64,000 bases of DNA from assembly GCF_000430685.1 (NCBI RefSeq), contig NZ_AUMM01000004.1, forward strand, positions 1 through 64,000, given 5' to 3'. Made by a program: the position numbers and the translations under genes. Under the pieces are notes generated by a model. That model had not been told where the DNA came from. It saw nothing but the letters and a program-made list of their open reading frames with translations, and did no database searches. This document shows, one piece after another, positions 53,258 through 61,738 of the stretch. This DNA is from Tuberibacillus calidus DSM 17572 (lineage in GTDB: Bacteria > Bacillota > Bacilli > Bacillales > Sporolactobacillaceae). Position 1 is the first letter of the stretch. Each line of letters starts with the position of its first letter.

Positions 53258-54007
53258 GTGTTGGATAGAGTTAGGTGTGTGGTTGTGACGGGCGGTGCCC
53301 AAGGGATTGGCAAGGGGATTGCGAAGGCCTTTGCGGCACGCGGTGACAGAGTGGTCATTGCTGATGTTGACCGAGATCATGCTGAACAGACAGTTAGCGA
53401 AATTAAGGCTCAAGGTGGGGACGTTGTTTTTATTCAGACAGACGTCAGAGAGCCAGAGCAGATTAGTGCGCTCTTTCAAATAGTCCGGCAACGTTATCAC
53501 AGGCTGGATGTTCTGATCAACAATGCCGGTGTTTCCCGATTCAAACCTCTTGAGGAATTGACGGTAGCTGAATGGGATGATGTGCTGAATATCAACCTCC
53601 GCGGATATTTCCTCTGTGCAAGAGAAGCCGCCCGGCTCATGAAAGAAAGCGGCATCCACGGCTCGATCGTCAACATTGCCTCAACCCGTGCTCTTATGTC
53701 CGAAAAAAATTCTGAGGCGTATGCCGCGTCAAAGGGCGGGGTTCTCGGGCTTACCCATGCGCTAGCGGCTTCCTTAAGCGAGGCGCGCATTACCGTGAAC
53801 GCCATCAGTCCGGGCTGGATCGAAACAGGGGACTATAGTGCGTTAAAAGAAACCGACCACGCCCAACATTTTTCAAAAAGAGTCGGTAAACCCGAAGATA
53901 TCGCTAAGGCTTGTCTTTACCTAACCGATGAAGACAACGACTTTGTCACCGGCATCAATCTAATTGTTGACGGTGGGATGACGCGGAAAATGATTTACGA
54001 AGAATAA
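53258..54007 (+). CDS. Short-chain dehydrogenase/reductase
   Basis: 249 aa. NAD(P) motif TGGAQGIGKGIAKAFAARGD, acidic VIADVDRDHAE after beta-2 (favours NAD), NNAGVSRFKP, the active Ser in VNIASTRALMS and the catalytic YAASKGG, then INAISPGWIETG-like VNAISPGWIETGDYS. Full-length classical SDR with the usual IVDGGMTRKM end. Start GTG 53258 behind GGGAGAGGTGG; TTG 53261 also possible. Substrate unknown. A 54-codon ORF follows 15 bases later. Confidence 0.88.
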   Translation: MLDRVRCVVVTGGAQGIGKGIAKAFAARGDRVVIADVDRDHAEQTVSEIKAQGGDVVFIQTDVREPEQISALFQIVRQRYHRLDVLINNAGVSRFKPLEELTVAEWDDVLNINLRGYFLCAREAARLMKESGIHGSIVNIASTRALMSEKNSEAYAASKGGVLGLTHALAASLSEARITVNAISPGWIETGDYSALKETDHAQHFSKRVGKPEDIAKACLYLTDEDNDFVTGINLIVDGGMTRKMIYEE

Positions 54008-54022
54008 CAGGAGGCATATAAC

Positions 54023-54187
54023 GTGGACAAAAAAAAGCGCATAAAAAATGAAGCGCCGACCATTGCCACTGGCATCGATGACGATGAGGAATTAAACGAA
54101 AACGCAACGGCAGAAGAAATTCGGCGCGGTAATTATACGAAGGTCACTAAGCTCGTTTGGGATGAATATGATCCTAGTGGAAAATAG
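54023..54187 (+). CDS. 54-aa acidic/basic small protein behind the SDR
   Basis: Start GTG 54023 behind GGAGGCATATAAC, stop TAG 54185-54187. The basic start MDKKKRIKNEAPTIA is followed by an acidic centre (GIDDDEELNENATAEE) and a mixed tail (TKVTKLVWDEYDPSGK). No membrane segment. The strong ribosome site, 15-base gap to the SDR, sensible codons and following terminator support a real gene of the same operon. Family unknown. Confidence 0.65.
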   Translation: MDKKKRIKNEAPTIATGIDDDEELNENATAEEIRRGNYTKVTKLVWDEYDPSGK

Positions 54188-54201
54188 AGGTTGATTCATA
54201 A

Positions 54202-54282
54202 GGAGGCTGACTTACACGACGGTCCATAAATACTGTAGATGGTTTTGGTGGGCTGGTCCGAACGATTGAGTCAGCCTCTTTT
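54202..54282 (+). terminator. Terminator of the SDR operon, GGCTGACT type
   Basis: GAGGCTGACT (54202-54211) pairs with AGTCAGCCTC (54269-54278) and is followed by TTTTAT; an inner GGTCC/GGTCC-region hairpin is less clear. An AGGTTGATTCATAAG copy of the shared motif precedes it. Confidence 0.7.
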
Positions 54283-54284
54283 AT

Positions 54285-54428
54285 CGAAGGGCAACTAAGG
54301 CTCCGCCTGCCTAAAAGGCTTGCACTGGCTTTAAATCGGGCCAGCATAAGTGCAACTAAGACTCTGCCTTCGCCTAAAAGGCTTCGCAGAGTCAAGTTTT
54401 CTTTAGCAGAGTCAAGTTTTCATAATAA
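54285..54428 (+). repeat. Dispersed two-hairpin repeat, copy 10 (tandem pair)
   Basis: Forward orientation. Partial unit: AAGGGCAACTAAGGCTCCGC, CTGCCTAAAAGGCTTG. Full unit: CACTGGCTTTAAATCGGGCC, AGCATAAGTGCAACTAAG, ACTCTGC, CTTCGCCTAAAAGGCTTC, GCAGAGT, CAAGTTTTC. The tail AGCAGAGTCAAGTTTTC is duplicated. Arms read GACTCTGC/GCAGAGTC, again matched. Confidence 0.85.
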
Positions 54429-54502
54429 AAGCGGCATGCATTAAGACATATGACATATTTCCTTTTTCGCGAAACTTACCAAAGATCCTACATGTTATCT
54501 CC

Positions 54503-54982
54503 CTATTCGACCTCTAAAGTATTGCTCGTTTTCGGATATTTTGGGCCGCGGATTTCGAGGATCCCATTTTGAAACCGCGCTTTAGTTCTTCGCTTATCAA
54601 TGGTATACGGTAAGGGAATGATGCGCTCCGACCTTTGCATGCGACGTTCCCGACGATAATAATTATAGACTTCATTATTTTCTTCCATTTGTTCCGAGTT
54701 CACGATGGCAATTTTCAGCCGGTCTCCCAGCGTTTCGATATGAATATCCTCTTTACGAACTCCAGGAAGGTCCGCTTTGACGATCCACTCGGTTTGCGTT
54801 TCATAAAGGTCAACCGGAAAGCCAGCTGCAAAAGGGTGATTTTGGAAAAACGCATCGATCGCATCTAATATGCTGTGTTGCGGATTAGCCGCAAAAAATT
54901 CATCGATTCTCCGCAAAAGCCCTCCACCGAACGGCATCAACTCCGGTCGGTTTTGGTCGTAATTCCGGTTGGCATCGCTCAT
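54503..54982 (-). CDS. Hsp20/alpha-crystallin small heat shock protein
   Basis: 159 aa from ATG 54982, behind AAAAGGGGGTTGTCAC; 50 upstream residues of the longest frame are not used. The alpha-crystallin domain runs from about residue 60: DLYETQTEWIVKADLPGVRK, DIHIETLGDRLKIAI, ERRMQRSERIIPLPYTID and the conserved KARFQNGILEIRGPK (the GILEI motif). The N-terminal arm is Asn/Gln/Pro-rich. A holdase chaperone in stress or spores. No CIRCE element seen. Confidence 0.9.
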   Translation of the reverse strand: MSDANRNYDQNRPELMPFGGGLLRRIDEFFAANPQHSILDAIDAFFQNHPFAAGFPVDLYETQTEWIVKADLPGVRKEDIHIETLGDRLKIAIVNSEQMEENNEVYNYYRRERRMQRSERIIPLPYTIDKRRTKARFQNGILEIRGPKYPKTSNTLEVE

Positions 54983-55141
54983 GTGACAACCCCCTTTTAA
55001 AAAATTCTCACCATTAAAATATGGCTGGACTTCTTGAACCGTATAGACCATTGTCACGATCAAACGACCGCAATTGGAAGGTCTTTGGAGGGGGTCATCA
55101 AAGGAGGATGCGGTCCATGTTCTTCTCACCAATGATTTTTC

Positions 55142-55222
55142 ATGCTAGCAAGAATGGATAAAAATTTTCCAGTCCAGCATAAAGGTAACCTACTTTCGCA
55201 TAAATGCTAGGCAGAGCGTGTT
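55142..55222 (+). repeat. Dispersed two-hairpin repeat, copy 11 (divergent)
   Basis: Forward orientation: ATGCTAGCAAGAATGGATAA, TTTTCCAGTCCAGCATAAAG, GTAACCTACTTTCGCATAAA and TGCTAGGCAGAGCGTGTTTC. The second hairpin is degraded. It lies between the Hsp20 start and the Mn2+ riboswitch promoter. Confidence 0.6.
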
Positions 55223-55337
55223 TCTTGAGGAATGTTGAGATAGCCTTCGAGTAAAATACCGCCGCCTCCATCACGGCCGTTACATATCCAGCCATAGAGC
55301 AAATCAGAATTTGTTAAGAAATGTCTACAAAAAGGTA

Positions 55338-55366
55338 TTGAATATTTTTTTTCTTATTCATAAAAT
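55338..55366 (+). promoter_or_regulatory. Promoter of the Mn2+ riboswitch transcript
   Basis: TTGAAT (55338-55343), 17 bases, TAAAAT (55361-55366), ending about 18 bases before the riboswitch. Confidence 0.7.
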
Positions 55367-55383
55367 GTAAGTAACAAAAGTAG

Positions 55384-55480
55384 CCCAAAGGGGAGTAGCC
55401 TTTTCACAACAAGGTCGTCAGTTCGGGTATAATGCCCCGGCCTTGTTGGCAACGGACGTTGTTGGCGAGACCTTTGCCTT
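55384..55480 (+). ncRNA. yybP-ykoY manganese riboswitch
   Basis: Family landmarks in order: CCCAAAGGGGAGTAGCC, then CAACAAGGTCGTCA, the CCCCGGCCTTGTTGGC strand and GTTGGCGAGACCTTTGCC. AAAGG and CCTTT close the basal helix. Mn2+ binding stabilises that helix, which uses the CCTTTGCC needed by the terminator, so high Mn2+ should turn transcription on. The downstream region carries no clear target gene. Confidence 0.93.
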
Positions 55481-55506
55481 AATACAGGCAAAGGTCTTTT
55501 ATTTTT
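55469..55506 (+). terminator. Terminator of the Mn2+ riboswitch
   Basis: GACCTTTGCC (55469-55478) pairs with GGCAAAGGTC (55487-55496), followed by TTTTATTTTT. Its 5' arm overlaps the closing helix of the riboswitch. Confidence 0.92.
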
Positions 55507-56045
55507 GCAGCCTTTGCCAATAGGAAGGCTGTTTTTGATTTTTAAAGAAAGGGTGACTCTGCTTTACCGCTGGAAAAATGATCGCTTTGAGCTAGCTATA
55601 TCCGATTAAAGCGGGCTATGGCTTTTTGTGGGAGCTGTTGTCTTTATTGTGTTTTTGGCCGGGTGGTCGAGGCGGGTCCGCTATAGGCGGCAATGCCTTC
55701 ACCTTGAAAACCATTAAAAATCCAAAGCCGAATAAACCATCCGGTCAGTCGCGCGTGATCTCCCAAAGTGCCGTCTTCTCCCTCCATTTCGCGTGGATGC
55801 CGTCGCGCCTTTCGGGAATCGATTTTTTGGCTAAATGCAGTATGTTTTCTTGCGTTTTTGCTTTTTTCGACAGCTTTCTCCCTCCCTTATAGGACCTTTG
55901 TCCTAGATTTGTCATATGAAATGACAGTTAGTAGTGACTTTTCTGAAAAGGGCTTAGTCATTGCCGCTTTGTTTGCTAGAGGGGTAAGTGGACATGTGTT
56001 ACCATAAATCCGGAACCTTAATTCTTAATGCGGGAGGTATATGAC
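55507..56045. other. Stretch behind the riboswitch with only ORF fragments
   Basis: 540 bases where a riboswitch target would be expected. Plus strand: a short GTG ORF ends at a TAA, and the same frame then reads a membrane-like segment (WLFVGAVVFIVFLAGWSRR) without a good start. Minus strand: 55745-55873 reads 42 residues (KAKTQENILHLAKK, ERRDGIHAKWREKTAL) behind GGGAGGGAG but starts at CTG. TGTCATATGAAATGACA (55910-55926) is a palindrome. I can support no gene here. Confidence 0.4.
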
Positions 56046-56909
56046 ATGGAAAAAATCGGCTTTATTGGCACCGGTGTTATGGGCGGGGGAATGGTAAGGA
56101 ATTTGCTGAAGGCGGGTTATTCTGTAAATATTTACAATCGGACAAAAGCAAAAGCCGAACCGCTAATTCAGGAAGGAGCCGTCTGGAAAGATTCTGTCAG
56201 TGCCTTGACCAAAAGTTCCGAAGTCATCATCACGATCGTTGGTTATCCCCAAGATGTGGAAGCAGTCTATTTGGGGGAAAACGGGATTTTGGCCAATGCG
56301 AAAGAAGGCTCGGTTGTCATAGATATGACGACGTCTTCACCGCTTCTAGCTCAGAAAATTTATGAAGAGGCGAAAGCCAAAGGGATTGCTGCCTTGGATG
56401 CGCCTGTTTCCGGTGGTGATGTCGGGGCAAAAAATGGCACGCTCTCGATCATGGTCGGTGGTGACGAGGCGGCGTTTCAGCGCGTACGGCCGATTTTTGA
56501 GGCGATGGGCAAAAATATTGTTTATCAAGGAAAAGCCGGCTCCGGCCAACATACAAAAATGGCCAATCAAATTGCCATTGCTAGCAACATGCTCGGCGTC
56601 TGTGAAGCGCTTGCCTACGGCGAACGGGCAGGGCTGGATATGGAAAAAATGTTGCAGAGCATCTCAACGGGTGCAGCTGGCAGTTTCTCCTTGTCTAATC
56701 TTGGGCCGCGTATGTTAAAAGGTGATTTTGCGCCAGGCTTTTATGTCAAGCACTTTATAAAAGACATGACCATTGCTTTGGAAAGCGCCAAACAAATGGG
56801 GCTTCTCACGCCCGGGCTAGCCTTGGCAAAAGAACGTTACGAGGAATTGGCAGCGATGGGGGAAGAAAACAGCGGCACGCAAGCACTTTACAAACTGTAT
56901 CGCGCATAA
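56046..56909 (+). CDS. 3-hydroxyisobutyrate dehydrogenase-family oxidoreductase (YkwC-like)
   Basis: 287 aa from ATG 56046, behind GGGAGGTATATGAC. Dinucleotide motif IGFIGTGVMGGGMVRNLLKA at the N terminus with NRTKAKAE after beta-2; substrate-binding DAPVSGGDVGAKNGTLSIMV; catalytic Lys region GSGQHTKMANQIAIA; all intact. The GTG then MGGGM and long DAPVSGG match the tartronate semialdehyde reductase/YkwC branch better than the paralogue at 21486. Substrate likely a short 3-hydroxy acid. Monocistronic. Confidence 0.88.
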   Translation: MEKIGFIGTGVMGGGMVRNLLKAGYSVNIYNRTKAKAEPLIQEGAVWKDSVSALTKSSEVIITIVGYPQDVEAVYLGENGILANAKEGSVVIDMTTSSPLLAQKIYEEAKAKGIAALDAPVSGGDVGAKNGTLSIMVGGDEAAFQRVRPIFEAMGKNIVYQGKAGSGQHTKMANQIAIASNMLGVCEALAYGERAGLDMEKMLQSISTGAAGSFSLSNLGPRMLKGDFAPGFYVKHFIKDMTIALESAKQMGLLTPGLALAKERYEELAAMGEENSGTQALYKLYRA

Positions 56910-56931
56910 TTTCCAATTTGTCCAAAAGGCG

Positions 56932-56971
56932 AAATAAAAGGACGCATTGCGAAAACCGCAAGACGTCCTTC
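56932..56971 (-). terminator. Terminator of the frameshifted membrane protein gene
   Basis: AAGGACG/CGTCCTT with inner TTGCG/CGCAA; on the minus strand the hairpin is followed by TTATTTCG. Confidence 0.7.
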
Positions 56972-56976
56972 GCCAT

Positions 56977-58537
56977 TCAAAAGAAATACGGGCCGAACGT
57001 GAACCATTCCATTATTGAAAACAAGGCCATGGCATAGAAGGTTTTGGAAATCACCGACCATTCTTTTGATGCCAACCCTTTCACAAGAAGTAAGGTAATG
57101 GCCCCCATGACGATGGGGATGATCCAGTGGTTGAACGGGAAAGTCAGATATCTTGGGGCGTATCTGTAAAACGCAGCTCCCTCCAAATGGTTCAATAAAA
57201 AGATTTGGGAAACAAAGAACACAGCCAGAAGCACCCACTTAACGATAGGGGAATCCCGTTCGATGAGTTCTATTTTGAAAAAGGTGATCATCCCGTATGC
57301 CAATATCGTCGGAATGGTATACGCAATCGATAACAAGATAAACATAAATACGCGCGACAGTGATAAAACGGCATTGGACAATGATTGAGAAAAATTGGTA
57401 TGATACGCTAAACTTTCTTTGATGATTGAGGGCTGAGTGGCAGCCAGGCCGATTTGGTAATGTTCATCGGAGACGTAGTCCAGCCAACCAACGGTATTTT
57501 GATCGATTATAAAGGGGATGATCGACATTTCCGATGACGTGCTACGCCGCTCAGCGGTCCATTTCCCCGTTTTTTCAGGGGACGCATCATAGATGTTGAT
57601 CGCTGTATCACGCAAGGTGCGCAGTCCCTCAGCGCTAAACAATAGGTGGGGCTTTCCGTCCTTAATGAAGAAACGCGTATTCATCGGTGTTTCTACATTT
57701 TCGCCAGTACCCTTGACGGTAAACGTAAGCGGCAAGGCATTGATAGACATAGGTTTGTCAACTAACAGTGACTTAGGGGAAAATTCTAAATAATAATTAT
57801 AGAAATGCTCCCCTTGGCTTAACACATGGGCGATGAAAAAGAGACCGATTTTCCCATCAACTTGAGCCGTTTCTAACACGCTGATATTGCCGTGAGTAAA
57901 CCCGGAAAACCGCCCGAATTCATGGGTTTTCCCTTGGGATGAGCCCGATGGTGCCGCATAAAAATGAAACGTTGACTGCTCATCTTGGGTGATGACGATC
58001 ACGTGCTCGCCACTAGCTGCAATCGCTTGGATGGGCTCGTGGAAGGTCGCTTTTCGTTCATCGGACTCTGAGCGAAGATTATAGGTATGTAACGTGTTCC
58101 CTTGTGCGTAATAAAGAAAACCGCCTTCAACTTGCGCATCGCCAGCACGGTTTCCGATTTTTTTGTCGGTTTGTGAAGAATGTAAATACAGAGATCCATC
58201 CATTTTATATAAAATGTAGGATGCATCTGCCCATACGATTCTTTGGACATCACGCTTCGTGTGAAAAACCTGCTTTTTTTTCGAGATGCAATTTTTCGTC
58301 GAGAACGCTTTGAGCGATACCGCCGTCAACAACGGTAAAAAGATGGGTCTTGTTACCATCTTTATAAACATAAGGCGTGACAGGTTTAGCAGCGACTTCG
58401 GGGAGGATCGTACGGCTCCAACCAGGGGCAGGAAGCTGTCGTTCATTGATCAATTGATGTGCCCATATGGCAAGAAACAAGACGAAGACAATGGTGAGTG
58501 GAATGAGCCATCTTATAGCGTTCTTTGTTTTATTCAT
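56977..58537 (-). pseudogene. Membrane-anchored beta-propeller-like protein split by a frameshift at an A8 tract
   Basis: The N-terminal frame starts at ATG 58537 behind GGGGGG (one membrane span, AIRWLIPLTIVFVLFLAIWA) and ends soon after EKLHLEKK. The C-terminal frame takes over at KKKQVFHTKRDV and runs to 56977, with repeated beta segments and about five membrane spans at the end (for example VLLAVFFVSQIFLLNHLEG). The shift of one base is at eight A on the minus strand (T8 at 58274-58281); one A less would join them into about 519 aa. Mutation, sequencing error, or slippage at the tract are all possible. Family not recognised. Confidence 0.7.
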
Positions 58538-58684
58538 AAAATAACCCCCCAACAAAGCCCATTATAAATGATAGGAAATTTAGAAGGAATAGTAATTTTT
58601 AAATTTATGAAACAGCATTTCTTTGGTTTGCCTGCCCAAAAATTAAGCTATATACTGAAAATACAAAAGAGGAGATAATTTAAA

Positions 58685-59365
58685 GTGGATTTGGACTTTT
58701 TCATCGGCTTATTCAAAATTATTCTTATTAATATTGTTTTAAGTGGAGACAACGCGGTCGTCATTGCACTTGCCTGCAGACGTCTGCCGATCGAACAGCA
58801 GCGAAAAGCGGTGTTTTGGGGAAGCTTCGGTGCCGTCGCTTTACGTGTCGTTCTGACCTTTGTTGCCGTTGAACTTCTTCAAGTGCCTTTTTTAAAAATC
58901 GTCGGGGGCTTACTGTTAATTTATATCGCTGTCAACCTGTTGAAAGGTGATGAAGAAACGGACCTAAAAGCGAGCGCCACATTTCTTGGCGCTGTGCGCA
59001 CCATTATCATTGCCGATCTCGTCATGAGCCTTGATAATGTCGTGGCGGTGGCAGGTGCTGCGGGGAATAATATTTTATTGATTATTGTCGGGTTAGCCAT
59101 CAGCATCCCGCTGATTATTTGGGGCAGCCAACTCCTCATGAAACTCATGAATCGCTTCCCGATCATCGTGATTCTCGGGGCAGCGCTTCTCGGTTACACG
59201 GCTGGGGAAATGATGGTCGGAGATGATGCTGTCGCGCATTGGGCGGAGAAGGTTGGTTGGCCAGCCGAAATCGGTTTTCCAGTTATTTTGGCGGTTCTGG
59301 TTGTAGCCATCGGCGAGTATTTAAAGAAAAAATATAAAGAAAAGACCCAAGAAACCCAAGAATGA
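58685..59365 (+). CDS. TerC-family membrane protein (YjbE-like)
   Basis: 226 aa, seven spans. Start GTG 58685 behind GAGGAG. TerC signature LINIVLSGDNAVVIALACRR in helix 1-2, repeated as IIIADLVMSLDNVVAVAGAA in the second half; the Asp residues are thought to bind Mn2+ or other ions. TerC proteins export Mn2+ to metallate secreted enzymes and are common targets of yybP-ykoY riboswitches, yet this gene has none directly upstream. It is followed 11 bases later by an amidase. Confidence 0.88.
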   Translation: MDLDFFIGLFKIILINIVLSGDNAVVIALACRRLPIEQQRKAVFWGSFGAVALRVVLTFVAVELLQVPFLKIVGGLLLIYIAVNLLKGDEETDLKASATFLGAVRTIIIADLVMSLDNVVAVAGAAGNNILLIIVGLAISIPLIIWGSQLLMKLMNRFPIIVILGAALLGYTAGEMMVGDDAVAHWAEKVGWPAEIGFPVILAVLVVAIGEYLKKKYKEKTQETQE

Positions 59366-59376
59366 GGGGACATTTT

Positions 59377-60816
59377 ATGAACCATGATCGTTTTCCACTT
59401 GAGGCTGGCATTACCCGCCTTCAAGAGGCTTTAAACAGCGGGGAATGGACCAGTGAGAAGCTTGTCCACTATTATATGGAAAGAATCGCACGTTACAATG
59501 AAACGATCAATGCCGTATTGGAAATCAACCCCGATGCAGAATTCATTGCTAGCGCCCTCGACGCTGAGCGCGCTCATCAGGGACCGCGGGGTGTGCTTCA
59601 TGGCATTCCGATTTTATTAAAAGATAACATCGATACGGGGGATCGCATGCACACGAGCGCCGGGTCGGTAGCCCTAAAGGATTCCATTGCTGCAAGCGAC
59701 GCTTATGTTGTCAAAAAGCTCCGAGAGGCAGGATGTGTGCTACTCGGAAAAGTGAACATGACGGAATGGGCGAATTTCATGAGTGACCACATGCCAAGCG
59801 GGTATAGCTCCCGCGGCGGACAAGTGCAAAACCCATATGGTCCGGGGCTCTTTGACGTCGGCGGCTCGAGTTCGGGAGCTGGAGCTGCGGTTGCCGCTAA
59901 TTTTGCGGCCGCTGCTATAGGTACAGAAACGTCCGGGTCGATTTTAAATCCCGCCAGCCAAAATAATATTGTCGGCATCAAACCGACGATTGGCCTTGTG
60001 AGCCGTTCAAGCATCATTCCGATAGCCCACAGCCAAGATACGGCTGGCCCGATGGCCCGCACCGTTCGGGATTGCGCGATCTTATTAAATGCGTTGGTCG
60101 GGGAGGACAGACAAGATCCGGTTACAAAACTTGCAACCTATTATGCCGAAAAAGATTATACGGATTTCCTACACATCGATGGCCTAAAAGGCAAGCGCAT
60201 TGGGGTTGCACGTTCGCGTTTTTATGATGAACTTCCGGAAGATGTGTTAAAGAAAATGGACGCGGCTTTTCAAATCATGAGAGATTTAGGCGCGGAAGTC
60301 ATCGATCCCGTGGAGATCCCTTATGCTGACGCGGAAGAAAACATCGATGTTCTCATCTATGAGTTTAAACCGGCTTTAAATGCTTATTTGAGTAAACTTG
60401 CGCCACATGTCCCCGTTCACAGTTTGCGTGATTTGGTTGCTTATAATGGAGAAAATGCCGAACGCGCTCTGCGATATGGCCAGTCCTTGCTTGAAGCTTC
60501 TGAAATGACGAGTGGGACGCTAGCGGATTCGGCTTATCTTCAAGCCCGCCGGAATGATTTGCGCTATGCGCGTTCCGGCATCGATCGCGTCATGACCGAG
60601 AACAACCTGGACGCGCTTGCTTTTTATTCGAGTCGCGGTGCCGGTATTGCCGCGAAGGCCGGGTATCCGTCGATTTGCGTACCGGGTGGCTTTACTTCCG
60701 CGGGGGAGCCGGTCGGCTTGACCTTTACGGCCCGTGCCTTTGAAGAAGGGAAACTTATTGAAATGGCCTATAGTTTTGAACAAGCTACCTCTTTCCGGAA
60801 AGCACCGATTTTGTAA
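59377..60816 (+). CDS. Amidase (amidase signature family)
   Basis: 479 aa from ATG 59377, behind GAGGGGACATTTT. Ser-cisSer-Lys triad: Lys in GIPILLKDNIDTGDRMHTS, the two serines in GGSSSGAGAAVAANFAAAAI followed by GTETSGSILNP. The rest is typical of stand-alone amidases related to GatA (YPSICVPGGF, GEPVGLTFTARAFEEGKLI). No gatB or gatC is near, so it is a hydrolase rather than a tRNA amidotransferase. The substrate amide is not known. Likely co-transcribed with the TerC gene. Confidence 0.9.
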   Translation: MNHDRFPLEAGITRLQEALNSGEWTSEKLVHYYMERIARYNETINAVLEINPDAEFIASALDAERAHQGPRGVLHGIPILLKDNIDTGDRMHTSAGSVALKDSIAASDAYVVKKLREAGCVLLGKVNMTEWANFMSDHMPSGYSSRGGQVQNPYGPGLFDVGGSSSGAGAAVAANFAAAAIGTETSGSILNPASQNNIVGIKPTIGLVSRSSIIPIAHSQDTAGPMARTVRDCAILLNALVGEDRQDPVTKLATYYAEKDYTDFLHIDGLKGKRIGVARSRFYDELPEDVLKKMDAAFQIMRDLGAEVIDPVEIPYADAEENIDVLIYEFKPALNAYLSKLAPHVPVHSLRDLVAYNGENAERALRYGQSLLEASEMTSGTLADSAYLQARRNDLRYARSGIDRVMTENNLDALAFYSSRGAGIAAKAGYPSICVPGGFTSAGEPVGLTFTARAFEEGKLIEMAYSFEQATSFRKAPIL

Positions 60817-60839
60817 CTAAAGGGAATGGGGGGAGTCCC

Positions 60840-61655
60840 ATGGAATCCATGGAAAAAGCGATGTCGGTTCGGCGCACTTTGGATAAAGTGACGGAAAACG
60901 GATGGATTCATACGGAAGACATGGTCGCTTCCGAATGGCCGCTTACAATTAATGTAAATGGTCTAGAGGCAGCAACCCTAGTATGCTCCCCCTCCCATGT
61001 CAGAGAATTAGTCATTGGTTTCTTGGCGTCAGAAGGGATTATTCGCAGCGCAGAGGACTGCTTAGATATAACATTCAATGAAAGCCAAGGGTATGCCTAC
61101 GTCACCGTAAAAGGCGACGTCAAGGCCGCTCTTGAAAGAGGCCAACGCCGTTTTATCGGTTCCTGTTGCGGCAAAAGCCGACAGTTTTATTTGCAAAACG
61201 ATGCCTATACCGCAAGGACCGTCTATACAAACACGTGCATCACGCCGGCACAATGTTTCGCTTTAATGGAGGAATTGAAAAACCGCTCCGATGTATTTAA
61301 TGAAACCGGCGGCGTCCATAACGCAGCGTATTGCCATCCGGATCGTTTGATATGTATCAGATCAGACATCGGCCGGCATAATGCATTGGATAAGTTGTAT
61401 GGCTTTTTATTAGAAAATCGTCTCCAAACCAAATTGGGGGTCCTCGCTTTCAGCGGTCGCATTTCTTCCGAGATCATCCTTAAGGCAGCGAAGATGGGGA
61501 TCGGCATTGTCTTATCGAAAGCAGCACCGACAGATCTAGCTTTGGAGCTGGCTGATGAGTTAAACATCACTGCCATTGGGTTTATTCGGAACGGCAGCAT
61601 GAACATTTATACACACAAAGAACGCGTGGCAGGCCCATACGCCAATGGTTTGTAA
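60840..61655 (+). CDS. fdhD: Formate dehydrogenase accessory sulfurtransferase FdhD
   Basis: 271 aa. Contains SEWPLTINVNG, the swivelling double Cys in GSCCGKSR (Cys109-Cys110), TGGVHNAAYC, DIGRHNALDKLYG and FSGRISSEIILKAAKMGI, the family core in order. FdhD moves sulfur from the cysteine desulfurase to the molybdenum centre of formate dehydrogenase. ATG follows GGGGGGAGTCCC and lies 23 bases behind the amidase. No formate dehydrogenase gene is in the window. Confidence 0.94.
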   Translation: MESMEKAMSVRRTLDKVTENGWIHTEDMVASEWPLTINVNGLEAATLVCSPSHVRELVIGFLASEGIIRSAEDCLDITFNESQGYAYVTVKGDVKAALERGQRRFIGSCCGKSRQFYLQNDAYTARTVYTNTCITPAQCFALMEELKNRSDVFNETGGVHNAAYCHPDRLICIRSDIGRHNALDKLYGFLLENRLQTKLGVLAFSGRISSEIILKAAKMGIGIVLSKAAPTDLALELADELNITAIGFIRNGSMNIYTHKERVAGPYANGL

Positions 61656-61738
61656 TGTCCCCCTTTTTTGACGCCAAGAAAACATAAATTTTATAATAAT
61701 AGATGATTTGTATCTTGAAAGATAAGGATGGTCGGCGG

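Noticed and set aside
57999-58253. 84-codon minus-strand frame within the frameshifted gene as a -1 product
   Set aside because: It is the third frame, ends quickly and lacks protein-like sequence; the restored protein needs the other frame.
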